Origin: Rhizobium sp. Root708 | Lineage (GTDB): Bacteria > Pseudomonadota > Alphaproteobacteria > Rhizobiales > Rhizobiaceae | Length of the DNA stretch: 64,000 bases | Assembly: GCF_001429725.1 (NCBI RefSeq) | Contig: NZ_LMHV01000001.1 | Location: forward strand, 416,001-480,000 | Reading direction: 5' to 3' | Shown: positions 40,753 through 50,623 of the stretch, in pieces | Numbering within the stretch: position 1 is the stretch's first letter | Layout: each line of letters opens with the position of its first letter | Made by a program: the position numbers and the translations under genes | The notes under the pieces: model-generated | Database searches by the model: none | Seen by the model: the letters and a program-made list of their open reading frames with translations, nothing else | What the model was told of the DNA's origin: nothing

Positions 40753-41028
40753 TTACATTTCCTCGCCGAAGCGATTTTGGATAAGCTCATCTAGAGCATC
40801 CAGAGCCTGCGCGGCCTGATTGCCGCTGGCGGAAATGAGAACACTGGAACCGGGGCTTGCCGCCAGCATCATCAATCCCATGATCGAGGTTCCCCCAACC
40901 GTCATCCCGTCTTTTGAAACAGTGATGGCAGCATCGAAATTCTCGACCAGCTGGACGAACTTCGCAGAGGCGCGTGCATGCAGACCGCGCTTGTTGATAA
41001 TCAGAATTTCACGGGAGAGTGCAGTCAT
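40753..41028 (-). CDS. Phosphocarrier protein HPr of the nitrogen-type PTS
   Basis: HPr passes phosphate from enzyme I to EIIA proteins. The 91 residues have the active site RGLHARAS with His17, and Ser48 in GGTSIMGLMMLA, the residue phosphorylated by HPr kinase. Start MTALSREILIINKRGLHARA is preferred to an upstream in-frame start 16 codons earlier. It follows the EIIA gene by 16 bases. No sugar permease subunit is nearby, so the chain is probably regulatory. Confidence 0.94.
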   Translation of the reverse strand: MTALSREILIINKRGLHARASAKFVQLVENFDAAITVSKDGMTVGGTSIMGLMMLAASPGSSVLISASGNQAAQALDALDELIQNRFGEEM

Positions 41029-41044
41029 GGGCGCGATATGCTCA

Positions 41045-41446
41045 CTATTTGCCGCTGAGGACGCGGCTCGCGACATTGATGTATTTCCGTCCGGCTTCGG
41101 AAGCCTCGACGAGCGCCTTTTCCATATTGTTTTCGCCGCGCACCCCGGCGAGCTTGATCAGCATTGGAAGGTTCATACCGGCAATCACTTCCGTGTGGCC
41201 GCTGCTCATGACGGATATCGCCAGGTTGGAGGGCGTGCCGCCGAACATGTCTGTCAGAATGACGACGCCATGGCCGTCGTCGGCACGGGACACTGCTTCC
41301 AGAATATCTTGTCGCCTCTGGTCCATGTCGTCTTCGGGACCGATACAGACCGTTTCGATGAATTTCTGAGGACCGACGACGTGTTCGACCGCATGACGAA
41401 ACTCTTCAGCCAGCTTGCCATGAGTGACAAGCACAAGTCCGATCAT
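41045..41446 (-). CDS. PTS EIIA-Man family protein (regulatory EIIA)
   Basis: The 133 residues form a mannose-family EIIA domain with the phospho-accepting His9 in LVLVTHGKLAEEF, ILTDMFGGTPSNLA, and GMNLPMLIKLA. Rhizobial homologues lack partner EIIBC permeases and act in regulation with HPr and HPr kinase. Start MIGLVLVTHG was chosen as the domain begins there. It lies 153 bases after hprK. Confidence 0.92.
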   Translation of the reverse strand: MIGLVLVTHGKLAEEFRHAVEHVVGPQKFIETVCIGPEDDMDQRRQDILEAVSRADDGHGVVILTDMFGGTPSNLAISVMSSGHTEVIAGMNLPMLIKLAGVRGENNMEKALVEASEAGRKYINVASRVLSGK

Positions 41447-41599
41447 GATATTACTGCTCCTAGTGGCGTATGCAAACGATGGGCCCAATATCGCAATGCA
41501 GCAATCGCGTCCACCGTGGGGGCACATCTTGGCGATGAAAAGCGGAAGTGCAAGACAAAAATACGACTTTATCGCTTGGATTTGCCGATTTCGCAGGCA

Positions 41600-42040
41600 C
41601 TATCGGCCGATTTCGGGCAGCCTTGCCATCAGGATAGCCAGTGGCAGAGGTACGTTCGGCAACAACCTGATGGCCGGCAGATCGATGCCGTCTGAAAGCT
41701 GCGTCGACTCGTTGTCAGGGGGCAGGCGGTGCTCGCCCGTGGGGCTGCCTGGAAGCACCGCGTAGTGCATGGCGGCCTGAGCTGCAAAGGGCACCCGAAC
41801 AATGCCTGTGCCGCGCAATTCGATCATGCCCTGGATCGAAGGGGGGCATTCGGCGATCACTGCGCCATCCTGTTCTGATAGGAACACCTGGTCGTCGGCG
41901 ACGAGAAGGGCAGGGATCCCGAGGCGCTGCGCCTCGGTGATGCAGGTGAAGGCCAGTAGCGACTTGCCCCAGCCGGAAGGTCCAGTGAACAGAAGGCCTG
42001 TTTTGCCGATGACGATGGCAGTTGCGTGGATATTCGTCAT
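41600..42040 (-). CDS. hprK: HPr kinase/phosphorylase, short form (C-terminal kinase domain only)
   Basis: HprK phosphorylates HPr on its regulatory Ser. The 146 residues contain only the kinase domain: P-loop GPSGWGKS (20-27), ADDQVFL, and the family signature IELRGTGIVRV (about 73-83). Full-length Gram-positive HprK is about 310 residues with an extra N-terminal domain; the short form is typical of alphaproteobacteria. Its ATG overlaps the chvG stop by 4 bases, directly coupling it to the ChvG/ChvI system. Confidence 0.93.
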   Translation of the reverse strand: MTNIHATAIVIGKTGLLFTGPSGWGKSLLAFTCITEAQRLGIPALLVADDQVFLSEQDGAVIAECPPSIQGMIELRGTGIVRVPFAAQAAMHYAVLPGSPTGEHRLPPDNESTQLSDGIDLPAIRLLPNVPLPLAILMARLPEIGR

Positions 42041-43827
42041 GCGGCCGCGGCGGCCGGCAGAGCGAGGATGAAGCGTGCGCCGGTTACTTTCTCGGTTTCC
42101 GCGTCGATGATGTTCTCGGCGCGGAGCGACCCGCCGTGGGCTTCGGCAATCTGGCGGCTGATCGACAGGCCAAGGCCGGAGTTCTGTCCGAAGCCTTCCG
42201 ATTCAGGCCGGTCGGTGTAGAAGCGCTCGAAGATGCGATCGATATTTTCGGCGAGAATGCCCGGGCCGTTGTCTTCGACATACACGATGCAGCGCGAGCG
42301 TGTCCTCACCAGCCTTACGGTGATCTTGCCCTCAGGCTCGGGCACGAAGGAGCGGGCATTTTCGATGAGGTTTGTGACGATCTGACCGATCCGCAGATCA
42401 TGGCCGTTGACCACGAAGCGCGTCTTCACGCCGGGCTTCCGCTCGATGGCAAACTCTATCTGCACTTCTTTCTTGCGATTGCGGATCTGACGCGAGATAT
42501 CGACCAGGTCACGCAGCAGAATCTCGAGGTCGACCGATCGCGCGTCGACACGCGCCAGCTCGGCATCGAGGCGTGAGGCGTCCGATATGTCGCTGATCAA
42601 GCGATCCAGACGACGGACGTCGTGCTGAATGACGTCGAGCAGCCGCTTCTTGGAATCATCCGTTTTCGCGAGCGGCAGCGTTTCGACGGCGCTGCGCAGC
42701 GATGTGAGGGGGTTCTTCAGCTCGTGGCTGACATCGGCGGCAAAGCTTTCGATCGCATCGATGCGGTCATAAAGCGCCGTCGTCATTTCGCGCAAGGCGA
42801 TGGAAAGGTTGCCGATTTCGTCCTGTCGGGCCGAGAAATCAGGGATTTCCTCGCGCTCCTTCGCGCCGCGTCGAACGCGGATCGCGGCAGCGGAAAGACG
42901 TCGCAACGGATTGGCGATCGTTGACGAGAGGACAAGGGACAAAAGTACGTTGACGAGCGTCGCGACGCCGAACACCCGCATGATGCCGAGGCGCTCCGCG
43001 TGAACGATGTTGTCGATATCACCGGCCTGGGTCGACAGCAGCAGGACGCCGAGGACGGCGCGGAAACGCTGGATCGGCACCGCGACAGAGACGATAAGCT
43101 CGCCCTTCTCGGTGGTACGGACCACCGCGCCGCGTACACCGGTCAGCGCGTTCATGACCTCTGGATAGATCGAACCGTCGCCGCCTGGGGCTTCCTTATA
43201 GAGCGGCAGATTTCCAGGCTGCAGCATCTTGTTGAAGATGGTCGTGAACCACTGGCCCCAGGTCTGCTCTTCGTCGTCGACAGGCGGGAGATCGAAACGC
43301 AGGACCTGACCGCGCGAATAGAGATGCCGGGAATCAAGCAGCAGATTGGCATCGGCATCGAAGATGCGGGCGCGGGTTCTCGTCGGAGAGATCAGCCGGC
43401 GCAGAACCGGGGCGACTTTCTCCGGATTGATCGGGAATTCCAGATCCTCATCGTTCGGGACCGGCGTGATACTCTGTCCGGCCTGAAGTTCGAGAAGCTT
43501 TTCCGGATCGATGGTGATGGAGTTGGTGTCGACAGAGGCCGATGCCGAAACCGCGCCTGCGATGATCTCGCCCTGCGTGAGCAGGCTTTCGACACGCGCA
43601 TCGATCAGCCCCTCGCGGAACTGGTTGAGATAGAGAATGCCGCCCACGAGAACGACAAGTGCCGCGAGGTTGAAGAAGAGAATCCGGCGCGTCAGACTCG
43701 AGAAGACGGCGTTCCCGAAGATGCGCCGGATGATCGTGAAGGGATGCGACCAGCGTCGTCCCCTGACGCGGCGGCCACTTATGCCTTCCACGTCGTCAAG
43801 ATCTCTTTCCTGCACCACTTGTGCCAA
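42037..43827 (-). CDS. chvG: Sensor histidine kinase ChvG (ExoS)
   Basis: ChvG senses acid or envelope stress and controls exopolysaccharide, outer membrane and host-interaction genes through ChvI; in rhizobia its periplasmic inhibitor is ExoR. The 596 residues have two membrane helices (about 48-67 and 285-305), a periplasmic domain between them, a HAMP segment, the H-box FAADVSHELKNPLTSL, and a HATPase domain with YVEDNGPGI and GLGLSISRQIAEAHGG. It lies 79 bases after chvI. Confidence 0.95.
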   Translation of the reverse strand: MAQVVQERDLDDVEGISGRRVRGRRWSHPFTIIRRIFGNAVFSSLTRRILFFNLAALVVLVGGILYLNQFREGLIDARVESLLTQGEIIAGAVSASASVDTNSITIDPEKLLELQAGQSITPVPNDEDLEFPINPEKVAPVLRRLISPTRTRARIFDADANLLLDSRHLYSRGQVLRFDLPPVDDEEQTWGQWFTTIFNKMLQPGNLPLYKEAPGGDGSIYPEVMNALTGVRGAVVRTTEKGELIVSVAVPIQRFRAVLGVLLLSTQAGDIDNIVHAERLGIMRVFGVATLVNVLLSLVLSSTIANPLRRLSAAAIRVRRGAKEREEIPDFSARQDEIGNLSIALREMTTALYDRIDAIESFAADVSHELKNPLTSLRSAVETLPLAKTDDSKKRLLDVIQHDVRRLDRLISDISDASRLDAELARVDARSVDLEILLRDLVDISRQIRNRKKEVQIEFAIERKPGVKTRFVVNGHDLRIGQIVTNLIENARSFVPEPEGKITVRLVRTRSRCIVYVEDNGPGILAENIDRIFERFYTDRPESEGFGQNSGLGLSISRQIAEAHGGSLRAENIIDAETEKVTGARFILALPAAAAA

Positions 43828-43906
43828 CGACAGGCCCTTTCGGAGAGCGGACCGCTTTCGCGGTCACCAGCTCTCGACAATTCTCACGTGCCGCGCCGCG
43901 CGGGCG

Positions 43907-44638
43907 TCAGGCTGCTTCGCGGAAGCGGTACCCCACTCCGTAGAGCGTTTCAATCATATCAAAGTCAGTGTCGACCATCTTGAATTTCTTGCGCAGCCGC
44001 TTGATGTGGCTGTCGATGGTGCGGTCGTCGACATAGACCTGCTCGTCATAGGCCGCATCCATCAATGCGTCACGGCTTTTGACGACGCCTGGACGCTGCG
44101 CCAGCGAATGCAGGATGAGGAATTCGGTAACGGTCAGCGTCACCGGCTCACCCTTCCAGGTGCAGGTGTGGCGTTCCTGGTCCATGACCAGCTGGCCACG
44201 CTCCAGCGAACGCGCGAGCTGTTGTGCTGTGCCCGGCTTCGGAGCGACACCGCCGGCTGCGGCTGCGGCCTCGCGGCTCGATGCGCGGCGCAGAACGGCG
44301 CGCACGCGCTCGACCAGCAGGCGCTGCGAGAACGGCTTGGTGATAAAGTCGTCGGCACCCATCTTCAAGCCGAAGAGTTCATCGATCTCTTCGTCCTTGG
44401 AGGTCAGGAAGATCACCGGGATGTCGGACTTCTGCCGCAAGCGGCGCAGGAGCTCCATGCCGTCCATACGCGGCATCTTGATATCGAAGATGGCAAGCTG
44501 CGGCGGACGGGCGAGAAGACCATCAAGGGCGGAAGCACCGTCCGTATAAGTCTCGACCTTATATCCTTCAGCCTCGAGGGCAATCGATACCGAGGTGAGG
44601 ATGTTGCGGTCGTCATCAACGAGCGCGATTGTCGGCAT
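43907..44638 (-). CDS. chvI: Response regulator ChvI
   Basis: ChvI is the DNA-binding partner of ChvG. The 243 residues have a receiver domain with phospho-accepting Asp52 ([13 protein letters not shown]), acidic DDD at 8-10 and KPFS, an Ala-rich linker, and an OmpR-type winged helix with [15 protein letters not shown] chose ATG at 44638 ([10 protein letters not shown]), where the receiver fold starts and a GGAG lies 9 bases upstream. ATG at 44656 also has a possible ribosome site. The gene is divergent from pckA. Confidence 0.95.
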   Translation of the reverse strand: MPTIALVDDDRNILTSVSIALEAEGYKVETYTDGASALDGLLARPPQLAIFDIKMPRMDGMELLRRLRQKSDIPVIFLTSKDEEIDELFGLKMGADDFITKPFSQRLLVERVRAVLRRASSREAAAAAGGVAPKPGTAQQLARSLERGQLVMDQERHTCTWKGEPVTLTVTEFLILHSLAQRPGVVKSRDALMDAAYDEQVYVDDRTIDSHIKRLRKKFKMVDTDFDMIETLYGVGYRFREAA

Positions 44639-44980
44639 GGTATTCATCTCCGTCATCTATGCGCGTCTCCAGGAATTTTGAAGGTCCCCCAGGCGGCCTT
44701 TCTGAACCGGATGCGCTTATGGGGATAAAGGTGGAACAAATTGTGGCAAAGATAAAGGGTGCGATTGTCGCAAAGTTTTCATAGCAACCAAAAGGTGCAT
44801 GCGACGTTTTCGTCTCGGCGACGAATTCAAACGATTTAAAATAATGCGGAAAAATTTAAATCGATTAATAGTTTGATATTGCTCGATTTTATCGATTTCT
44901 GGCTATTGCGTTTTAAAAAGACCGCCCGTACGGTCATCCTCAGTTCTTAACGGCACGAGCCTCAAGGGAAGGGAAAGACC
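44639..44980. promoter_or_regulatory. Divergent chvI/pckA control region
   Basis: This 342-base gap has no gene. The pckA side is AT-rich (about 44820-44920). It contains CGATTTAAA (44832-44840) and TTTAAATCG (44855-44863), a 9-base inverted repeat with a 14-base spacer, and AATCGATT at 44859-44866, a CG-centred palindrome of the LacI/GalR operator type. In Sinorhizobium, pckA is controlled by the LacI-family regulator PckR; its use of this site is inference. AAGGGAA precedes the pckA ATG as ribosome site. On the chvI side I see no distinct site. Confidence 0.55.
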
Positions 44981-46591
44981 ATGGAGCTGTTCGGAGTCCA
45001 CAACCCGGCGATAGAGCTGGCAACGATTGGTTTGGGGAACGCAAACAGCGTTCGTTATAACTTTACGGCCGCCTCCCTCTATGAAGAATCGATTCGCCGG
45101 GGCGAGGCTCAGTTGACCGCCCATGGTGCCTTGCGCGCCCTGACCGGCCAGCACACCGGCCGCTCGCCGCGCGACAAGTTTGTCGTTCGCGACGGCAATA
45201 CGGACGACCAGATCTGGTGGGACAACAACAAGCCGATGTCGCCGCAGCACTTCGCGCTGTTGAAGCAGGACATGCTCGCGCACGCCGCCGGCAAGGACTT
45301 GTTCGTTCAGGATCTCATCGGCGGCGCTGACGAAAACAACGCCTTGCCGACGCGCGTCGTCACCGAACTTGCCTGGCACTCGCTTTTCATTCGCAACCTG
45401 CTGATCCGTCCCGAGGCCGCGTCGCTTGGGACGTTCGCCCCGAAGCTGACGATCATCAACCTGCCGACGTTCAAGGCGGACCCGGAACGCTACGGCTGCC
45501 GCACCGAAACCGTCATTGCTTGCGACTTGACCAACGGAGAAGTGCTGATCGCCGGCACGTTCTACGCTGGCGAGATGAAGAAGTCGGTCTTCACTGTTCT
45601 GAACTACCTGCTGCCGGCAAAGGGCGTCATGCCGATGCACTGCTCGGCCAACGTCGGTCCTGACGGTGATTCGGCGGTGTTCTTCGGTCTCTCGGGCACC
45701 GGCAAGACGACGCTTTCGGCAGATCCGGCCCGCACGCTGATCGGAGACGATGAACACGGCTGGGGCGAGGACGGCGTCTTCAACTTCGAAGGCGGCTGCT
45801 ACGCCAAGACCATCCGTCTCTCGGCCGAAGCGGAACCCGAAATCTACGCGACGACGCAGCGTTTCGGCACCGTCCTCGAAAACGTTGTTCTGAACGACCA
45901 GCGCGAACCCGACTTCAACGATGGGTCGCTGACCGAAAACACGCGTTGCGCATACCCGCTGGATTTCATTCCAAACGCGTCGAAGACCGGTCTTGCCGGT
46001 CATCCGAAGACGATCATCATGCTGACGGCTGATGCGTTCGGCGTCATGCCGCCGATCGCAAAGCTGACGCCTGATCAGGCCATGTACCACTTCCTGTCCG
46101 GCTACACGGCCAAGGTGGCGGGCACCGAGCGCGGTGTAACCGAGCCGGAAGCAACCTTCTCGACCTGCTTCGGCGCTCCGTTCATGCCACGGCATCCGTC
46201 GGAATACGGCAATCTCCTGAAGGATCTCATCGGTCGTCACGATGTCGAATGCTGGCTGGTTAACACCGGCTGGACCGGTGGTGCTTACGGCACCGGCAAG
46301 CGGATGCCGATCAAGGCGACCCGAACGTTGCTCGCTGCAGCTCTTGCGGGTGATCTCGGCAAGGCCGATTTCCGCGTCGATCCGAACTTTGGCTTCGCGG
46401 TTCCGGTCGCAGTGCCGGGTGTCGACACGGCGATCCTCGATCCGCGCGCCACGTGGCAGGATGCGATCGCCTATGACGCGCAGGCAAGCAAGCTGGTGAC
46501 GATGTTCATCGAGAACTTCGCGAAATTCGAGAGCCACGTCGATGGCGGGGTGCGCGATGCGGCCCCGGGGTTTCGCGTCGCCGCTGAATGA
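44981..46591 (+). CDS. pckA: Phosphoenolpyruvate carboxykinase (ATP)
   Basis: PckA converts oxaloacetate and ATP to PEP, the entry to gluconeogenesis from dicarboxylates. The 536 residues show [17 protein letters not shown], the kinase loop [11 protein letters not shown] (236-246), the metal site GDDEHGW (255-261), and [14 protein letters not shown]. It is divergent from chvI and near the PTS regulatory genes, so the PEP node and PTS signalling are neighbours. A hairpin terminator follows, overlapping a parS-like site. Confidence 0.98.
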   Translation: MELFGVHNPAIELATIGLGNANSVRYNFTAASLYEESIRRGEAQLTAHGALRALTGQHTGRSPRDKFVVRDGNTDDQIWWDNNKPMSPQHFALLKQDMLAHAAGKDLFVQDLIGGADENNALPTRVVTELAWHSLFIRNLLIRPEAASLGTFAPKLTIINLPTFKADPERYGCRTETVIACDLTNGEVLIAGTFYAGEMKKSVFTVLNYLLPAKGVMPMHCSANVGPDGDSAVFFGLSGTGKTTLSADPARTLIGDDEHGWGEDGVFNFEGGCYAKTIRLSAEAEPEIYATTQRFGTVLENVVLNDQREPDFNDGSLTENTRCAYPLDFIPNASKTGLAGHPKTIIMLTADAFGVMPPIAKLTPDQAMYHFLSGYTAKVAGTERGVTEPEATFSTCFGAPFMPRHPSEYGNLLKDLIGRHDVECWLVNTGWTGGAYGTGKRMPIKATRTLLAAALAGDLGKADFRVDPNFGFAVPVAVPGVDTAILDPRATWQDAIAYDAQASKLVTMFIENFAKFESHVDGGVRDAAPGFRVAAE

Positions 46592-46607
46592 CGCGCCAAA
46601 ACATTGA

Positions 46608-46623
46608 TGATTCACGTGAAACC
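46608..46623. promoter_or_regulatory. parS-type ParB binding site 4, downstream of pckA
   Basis: TGATTCACGTGAAACC keeps 14 of 16 parS consensus positions, with the whole CACGTGAAAC half intact. It lies about 41 kb from oriC in the short gap after pckA. Its last bases AAAC are also the first arm of the pckA terminator. Confidence 0.7.
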
Positions 46624-46645
46624 CGGCGATCTCCGCCGGGTTTCT
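46618..46645 (+). terminator. Intrinsic terminator of pckA
   Basis: AAACCCGGCG and CGCCGGGTTT form a perfect 10-bp stem with loop ATCTC, followed by CTTTG. It overlaps the right arm of parS site 4. Confidence 0.85.
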
Positions 46646-46687
46646 TTGTCTGTTCCCAAGGGCCAGCCGATGTGAGATAGAAATCGC

Positions 46688-47122
46688 ATGGCCAGCGACC
46701 CGCTTTATATCAATGATCGAATCACCATCGCCGGATGGGAATTGACGGAGCAGTTCGTCCTGGCGGGCGGCCCGGGCGGGCAGAACGTCAACAAGGTTTC
46801 GACGGCGGTCCAGCTCTTCTTCAATATTCCGAACTCCCCTTCGCTGAACGAGCGTGTGAAGGCGAATGCCGTAAAACTCGCCGGCAAGCGTCTCTCGAAG
46901 GAAGGCGTGCTGATGATCGAGGCGAGCCGCTTTCGCAGCCAGGACCGGAATCGTGAAGACGCGCGCGAGAGACTGAAGGAACTGGTTCTCGAAGCCGCAA
47001 AGCCGCCGCCGCCCCCCCGCAAGAAAACCAAGCCCACAAAGGGATCGATCGAACGCCGGCTGAAAGCGAAGTCGGGTCGGTCGGAGGTAAAGAAGATGCG
47101 CGGGCGACCGCTCGGAGATTGA
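46688..47122 (+). CDS. arfB: Alternative ribosome-rescue factor ArfB (peptidyl-tRNA hydrolase, YaeJ)
   Basis: ArfB frees ribosomes stalled on broken mRNA. The 144 residues have the catalytic GGQ at 30-32 (LAGGPGGQNVNKVST) and a basic C-terminal tail (KKTKPTKGSIERRLKAKS), which inserts into the mRNA channel. The length fits ArfB rather than the longer RF1/RF2. It is one base away from alkB, suggesting a shared transcript. Confidence 0.95.
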   Translation: MASDPLYINDRITIAGWELTEQFVLAGGPGGQNVNKVSTAVQLFFNIPNSPSLNERVKANAVKLAGKRLSKEGVLMIEASRFRSQDRNREDARERLKELVLEAAKPPPPPRKKTKPTKGSIERRLKAKSGRSEVKKMRGRPLGD

Positions 47123-47123
47123 T

Positions 47124-47735
47124 ATGATGAAGCTGCCGAACGGTGTCAGTCATCGCCCCGATTACCTGGATCGGCCGCGGCAGCAGGCATTGGTCGACAT
47201 TGTCCGGTTGATCGTCGCCGACGCCCCGCTATTCGTGCCCGTCATGCCCGGTACCGGCAAACCGATGTCCGTTCGCATGACGAATTGCGGTCCGCTCGGC
47301 TGGGTCACCGACAGGGAACGCGGCTATCGCTATCAGCCGACGCATCCCATGACAGGCAAGCCTTGGCCGGATATCCCCGTGGAACTGCTGGAAATCTGGA
47401 ACGATGTCTCCGGCTACGACAAGCCGCCGCAAGCCTGCCTCGTCAACTTCTACTCCGACGAGGCGCGCATGGGACTTCATCAGGACAAGGACGAGCAGAA
47501 TCTATCAGCGCCTGTCGTTTCGATCTCGCTCGGCAATAGCTGCCTGTTTCGCGTCGGCGGCCTTGCGCGCAACGACAGGACGCTTTCCTTCAAGCTCTCA
47601 AGCGGGGATGTCGTGGTCTTGGGGGCGGAAGGGCGACTTTGCTTCCATGGCGTCGACAAGATCTATCCGTCGACGTCAACTTTGTTGAAAAGCGGTGGCC
47701 GGATCAATCTCACGCTTCGCCGGGTAACGGCCTAG
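47124..47735 (+). CDS. alkB: Alpha-ketoglutarate-dependent dioxygenase AlkB (alkylated DNA/RNA repair)
   Basis: AlkB oxidatively removes methyl groups from 1-methyladenine and 3-methylcytosine. The 203 residues show the iron ligands in [10 protein letters not shown] (His, Asp) and [10 protein letters not shown] (His), and the 2-oxoglutarate-binding [11 protein letters not shown] at 47124 is given; the next codon is also ATG. It converges on coaA and their last four bases overlap, so no terminator separates them. Confidence 0.93.
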   Translation: MMKLPNGVSHRPDYLDRPRQQALVDIVRLIVADAPLFVPVMPGTGKPMSVRMTNCGPLGWVTDRERGYRYQPTHPMTGKPWPDIPVELLEIWNDVSGYDKPPQACLVNFYSDEARMGLHQDKDEQNLSAPVVSISLGNSCLFRVGGLARNDRTLSFKLSSGDVVVLGAEGRLCFHGVDKIYPSTSTLLKSGGRINLTLRRVTA

Positions 47736-48727
47736 AGCTTTCTGAGCGCGACCTGCTCTATGAGATGGTTGTTGCCCTTGCGCAGGATCAGGTCGGCACG
47801 CGGACGCGTCGGAAGGATGTTTTCCTGAAGGTTCTTCAGGTTGATGTTTTCCCAGAGACCTTCCGCGATCGTCAGTGCTTCTTCCTCGCTGATCGAGGCG
47901 TAGCGATGAAAGAAGGAGTGTGGATCGCGGAACGCTGTTTCACGAAGTCGCATGAAACGCGTTACATACCAGTCGTGAATCCGGCTTTCGTCCGCATCGA
48001 TGTAGATCGAAAAGTCGAAGAAATCGGAGACCATCGGCACGATCTTGCCGCCCGCTGGCAGGTCACGCGATTGCAGGACATTGATGCCCTCGAAAATCAG
48101 AATATCCGGCCGGTCGACGATCTTGTGTTCGTTTGGCAGCACGTCATAGACAAGATGCGAATAGGAGGGTGCCTTGACGTTCGGCTGGCCCGCCTTGATC
48201 GCCGCGAGGAAGCGCAGGATCGCGCCGGTATCGTAGCTCTCGGGAAACCCCTTGCGCTGCATCAGGTTTTCACGCTGCAGCACGGCGTTCGGATGCAGGA
48301 AGCCGTCGGTCGTGACGAGATCCACCTTCGGGCTGGACGGCCACCGCGTCAAAAGCTCCTTCAGGATACGGGCAGTGGTCGATTTGCCGACGGCAACCGA
48401 ACCGGCGATGCCGATCACGAACGGCGTCTTCGCCACGTCGGAGAGGCTCAGGAAGCGGTTGCGCTGCTCAAAAAGCAGCTGCGACGATTCCACATGTGCC
48501 GAGAGGAGGCGCGAAAGCGAAAGATAGATTCGCCGCACTTCATCAAGGTCGATCGGGTCGCCCATCGAGCGCAGCCGCTTCACTTCGTCGGCTGTCAGCG
48601 TAAGAGGCGTGTCCGCACGGAAATGCGCCCATTCCTCCGAAGAAAAGAAGTGATAGGGCGAATAGGCATTCGCCTGAAAATGATCGAGCGTCTCGGGCGC
48701 TCCGATGAGCTGTCTTGCGATACTCAT
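47732..48727 (-). CDS. coaA: Pantothenate kinase CoaA (type I)
   Basis: CoaA phosphorylates pantothenate, the first committed step of CoA synthesis. The 331 residues show the P-loop [34 protein letters not shown] and [12 protein letters not shown] overlaps the hisE stop (ATGA), so it is the last gene of the his cluster. Together with coaE at 8.3 kb the window holds the first and last CoA enzymes. Confidence 0.97.
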   Translation of the reverse strand: MSIARQLIGAPETLDHFQANAYSPYHFFSSEEWAHFRADTPLTLTADEVKRLRSMGDPIDLDEVRRIYLSLSRLLSAHVESSQLLFEQRNRFLSLSDVAKTPFVIGIAGSVAVGKSTTARILKELLTRWPSSPKVDLVTTDGFLHPNAVLQRENLMQRKGFPESYDTGAILRFLAAIKAGQPNVKAPSYSHLVYDVLPNEHKIVDRPDILIFEGINVLQSRDLPAGGKIVPMVSDFFDFSIYIDADESRIHDWYVTRFMRLRETAFRDPHSFFHRYASISEEEALTIAEGLWENINLKNLQENILPTRPRADLILRKGNNHLIEQVALRKL

Positions 48728-49047
48728 GAACTTTGCCGGCTCGCCTTTTCTTTCAGGCCGGATTGAGCGGTACGGCGCTCAAGCTCCGCCATGACACTTT
48801 GCAACGGAATGTCCGCGACCTTCAATACGACCAATAGGTGATAGAGCAGGTCGGCGGCTTCGTAGGTGAGGTTCTCGCGATCGTCGGTGATCGCGGCCAT
48901 CACGGCCTCGATCGCCTCTTCGCCGAGCTTTTTCGCGGCTTTCGGCTGACCTGATGCAACAAGCTTTGCCGTCCAGGACTCATCCGGCGAGGCTTTCGAC
49001 CGGGCATCGACGATCTTTTCAAGGTCGGCGAGGGTGAATTCGCTCAT
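48724..49047 (-). CDS. hisE: Phosphoribosyl-ATP pyrophosphatase
   Basis: HisE hydrolyses phosphoribosyl-ATP to phosphoribosyl-AMP in histidine synthesis. The 107 residues show the MazG-like helical fold with [13 protein letters not shown] and [14 protein letters not shown], which holds the metal-binding Glu and Asp residues. Start [13 protein letters not shown] is the family start. It is separate from hisI, as usual in alphaproteobacteria, and lies 15 bases after hisF. Confidence 0.95.
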   Translation of the reverse strand: MSEFTLADLEKIVDARSKASPDESWTAKLVASGQPKAAKKLGEEAIEAVMAAITDDRENLTYEAADLLYHLLVVLKVADIPLQSVMAELERRTAQSGLKEKASRQSS

Positions 49048-49062
49048 GATTCTGCTTCCCAC

Positions 49063-49851
49063 TCAGTCCAGACGCATGTCGATGCCGCAAGACGACATAT
49101 AGCGCTTCGCTTCTCCGACGGAATAGGTGCCGAAATGGAAGATCGAAGCGGCCAGCACGGCGTTGGCGTGTCCCTGCTTGACGCCCGCCACGAGATCGTC
49201 GAGGTCGCCGACGCCACCGGAGGCAATGACGGGCACCCTAACCGAATCCGCGATGGCGCGTGTCAGTTCGAGATCGTAGCCGACCTTGGTCCCGTCCCGA
49301 TCCATCGAGGTCACAAGCAGTTCGCCGGCCCCCCGCTCGACCATCTTTCGAGCAAAATCCACGGCATCGATGCCGGTCGCGTTGCGGCCGCCATGCGTGT
49401 AGATCTCCCAGGCGCTCTGGTTGTCCTGGCCGACAGCTTGGGTGCGCCGCCGCTTGGCGTCGATCGAGACGACGATGCACTGGTCTCCGAACTTGCCGGC
49501 GGCTTCCGCAACGAAATCGGGGTTGTTGACGGCCGCCGAATTGATCGAGACCTTGTCCGCGCCACAGAGAAGCAGCTTGCGGATGTCGGCAATCGTGCGA
49601 ACGCCACCGCCGACGGTGACAGGCATGAAGCACTGTTCGGCAGTGCGCGCGACGACATCGAAGATCGTTTCGCGATTGTCGGAGGACGCAGTGATATCGA
49701 GGAAGCAGAGTTCGTCGGCGCCGGCGGCGTCATAGGCCTTGGCAGCCTCGACCGGGTCTCCGGCATCGACGAGGTTGACGAAGTTGACGCCCTTGACGAC
49801 GCGGCCGTCCTTGACGTCGAGACAGGGAATGACACGAGCCTTCAGGGTCAT
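49063..49851 (-). CDS. hisF: Imidazole glycerol phosphate synthase cyclase subunit HisF
   Basis: HisF with HisH makes imidazole-glycerol phosphate and AICAR. The 262 residues form a TIM barrel with catalytic Asp12 in [25 protein letters not shown], the second catalytic Asp in [13 protein letters not shown], and [13 protein letters not shown] overlaps the hisA stop by 4 bases. Confidence 0.98.
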   Translation of the reverse strand: MTLKARVIPCLDVKDGRVVKGVNFVNLVDAGDPVEAAKAYDAAGADELCFLDITASSDNRETIFDVVARTAEQCFMPVTVGGGVRTIADIRKLLLCGADKVSINSAAVNNPDFVAEAAGKFGDQCIVVSIDAKRRRTQAVGQDNQSAWEIYTHGGRNATGIDAVDFARKMVERGAGELLVTSMDRDGTKVGYDLELTRAIADSVRVPVIASGGVGDLDDLVAGVKQGHANAVLAASIFHFGTYSVGEAKRYMSSCGIDMRLD

Positions 49852-50597
49852 TGTGCCGTCTCCTTTGCGCGTGCGGCCGAAATCAGCGCCAGCGCCTCTG
49901 CCGGATCGATGCGTCCATCATAGAGCGCGCGACCGGAAATCGCACCCTCGAGCTTGCGTGCGTCGGACTGCAGCATACGTTTCACGTCTTCGATCGAAGC
50001 AAGGCCGCCGGACGCGATGACCGGGATCGATACGGCCTCGGCAAGCTCGAGTGTCGATGCCCAGTTGATACCGGCGAGGATGCCGTCGCGGTCGATATCG
50101 GTGTAGATGATCGCGGCGACACCGGCGCCTTCGAACTTCTTCGCGAGCTCTACAACGCCGAGCTCGGAGGCTTCGGCCCAGCCTTCGACCGCGACTTTAC
50201 CGCCCTTGGCATCGATGCCAACGGCAACGCGGCCGGGAAACTTTTTGCAGGCTTCGATCACGAGGTCAGGATCGCGCACCGCGATCGTGCCGAGAATGAC
50301 GCGGGCAAGACCGCGAGACAGCCAGTTTTCGATATGGTCGAGCGTGCGAATACCGCCGCCGAGCTGAACCGGGTTCTTCGTTGCCTTCAGGATCGCATCG
50401 ACCGCGGCGCCATTGACGCTTTCGCCGGCGAAAGCGCCATTCAGATCAACGACGTGCAGCCATTCAAAGCCTTGATCTTCAAAGGCCTTCGCCTGCGCGC
50501 CGGGATCCGGATTGTAGACGGTCGCCTGTTCCATATCGCCGAGCTTGAGGCGAACGCACTGGCCATCCTTGAGGTCGATTGCAGGAAATAGGATCAT
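49848..50597 (-). CDS. hisA: Phosphoribosylformimino-5-aminoimidazole carboxamide ribotide isomerase HisA
   Basis: HisA performs the Amadori rearrangement that feeds HisFH. The 249 residues show catalytic Asp8 in [33 protein letters not shown] with the second Asp, and IASGGLAS. It lies 26 bases after hisH and overlaps hisF by 4 bases. Confidence 0.98.
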   Translation of the reverse strand: MILFPAIDLKDGQCVRLKLGDMEQATVYNPDPGAQAKAFEDQGFEWLHVVDLNGAFAGESVNGAAVDAILKATKNPVQLGGGIRTLDHIENWLSRGLARVILGTIAVRDPDLVIEACKKFPGRVAVGIDAKGGKVAVEGWAEASELGVVELAKKFEGAGVAAIIYTDIDRDGILAGINWASTLELAEAVSIPVIASGGLASIEDVKRMLQSDARKLEGAISGRALYDGRIDPAEALALISAARAKETAQ

Positions 50598-50623
50598 TCT
50601 GTCAGTCCTTGCAGTGCGCGAGC

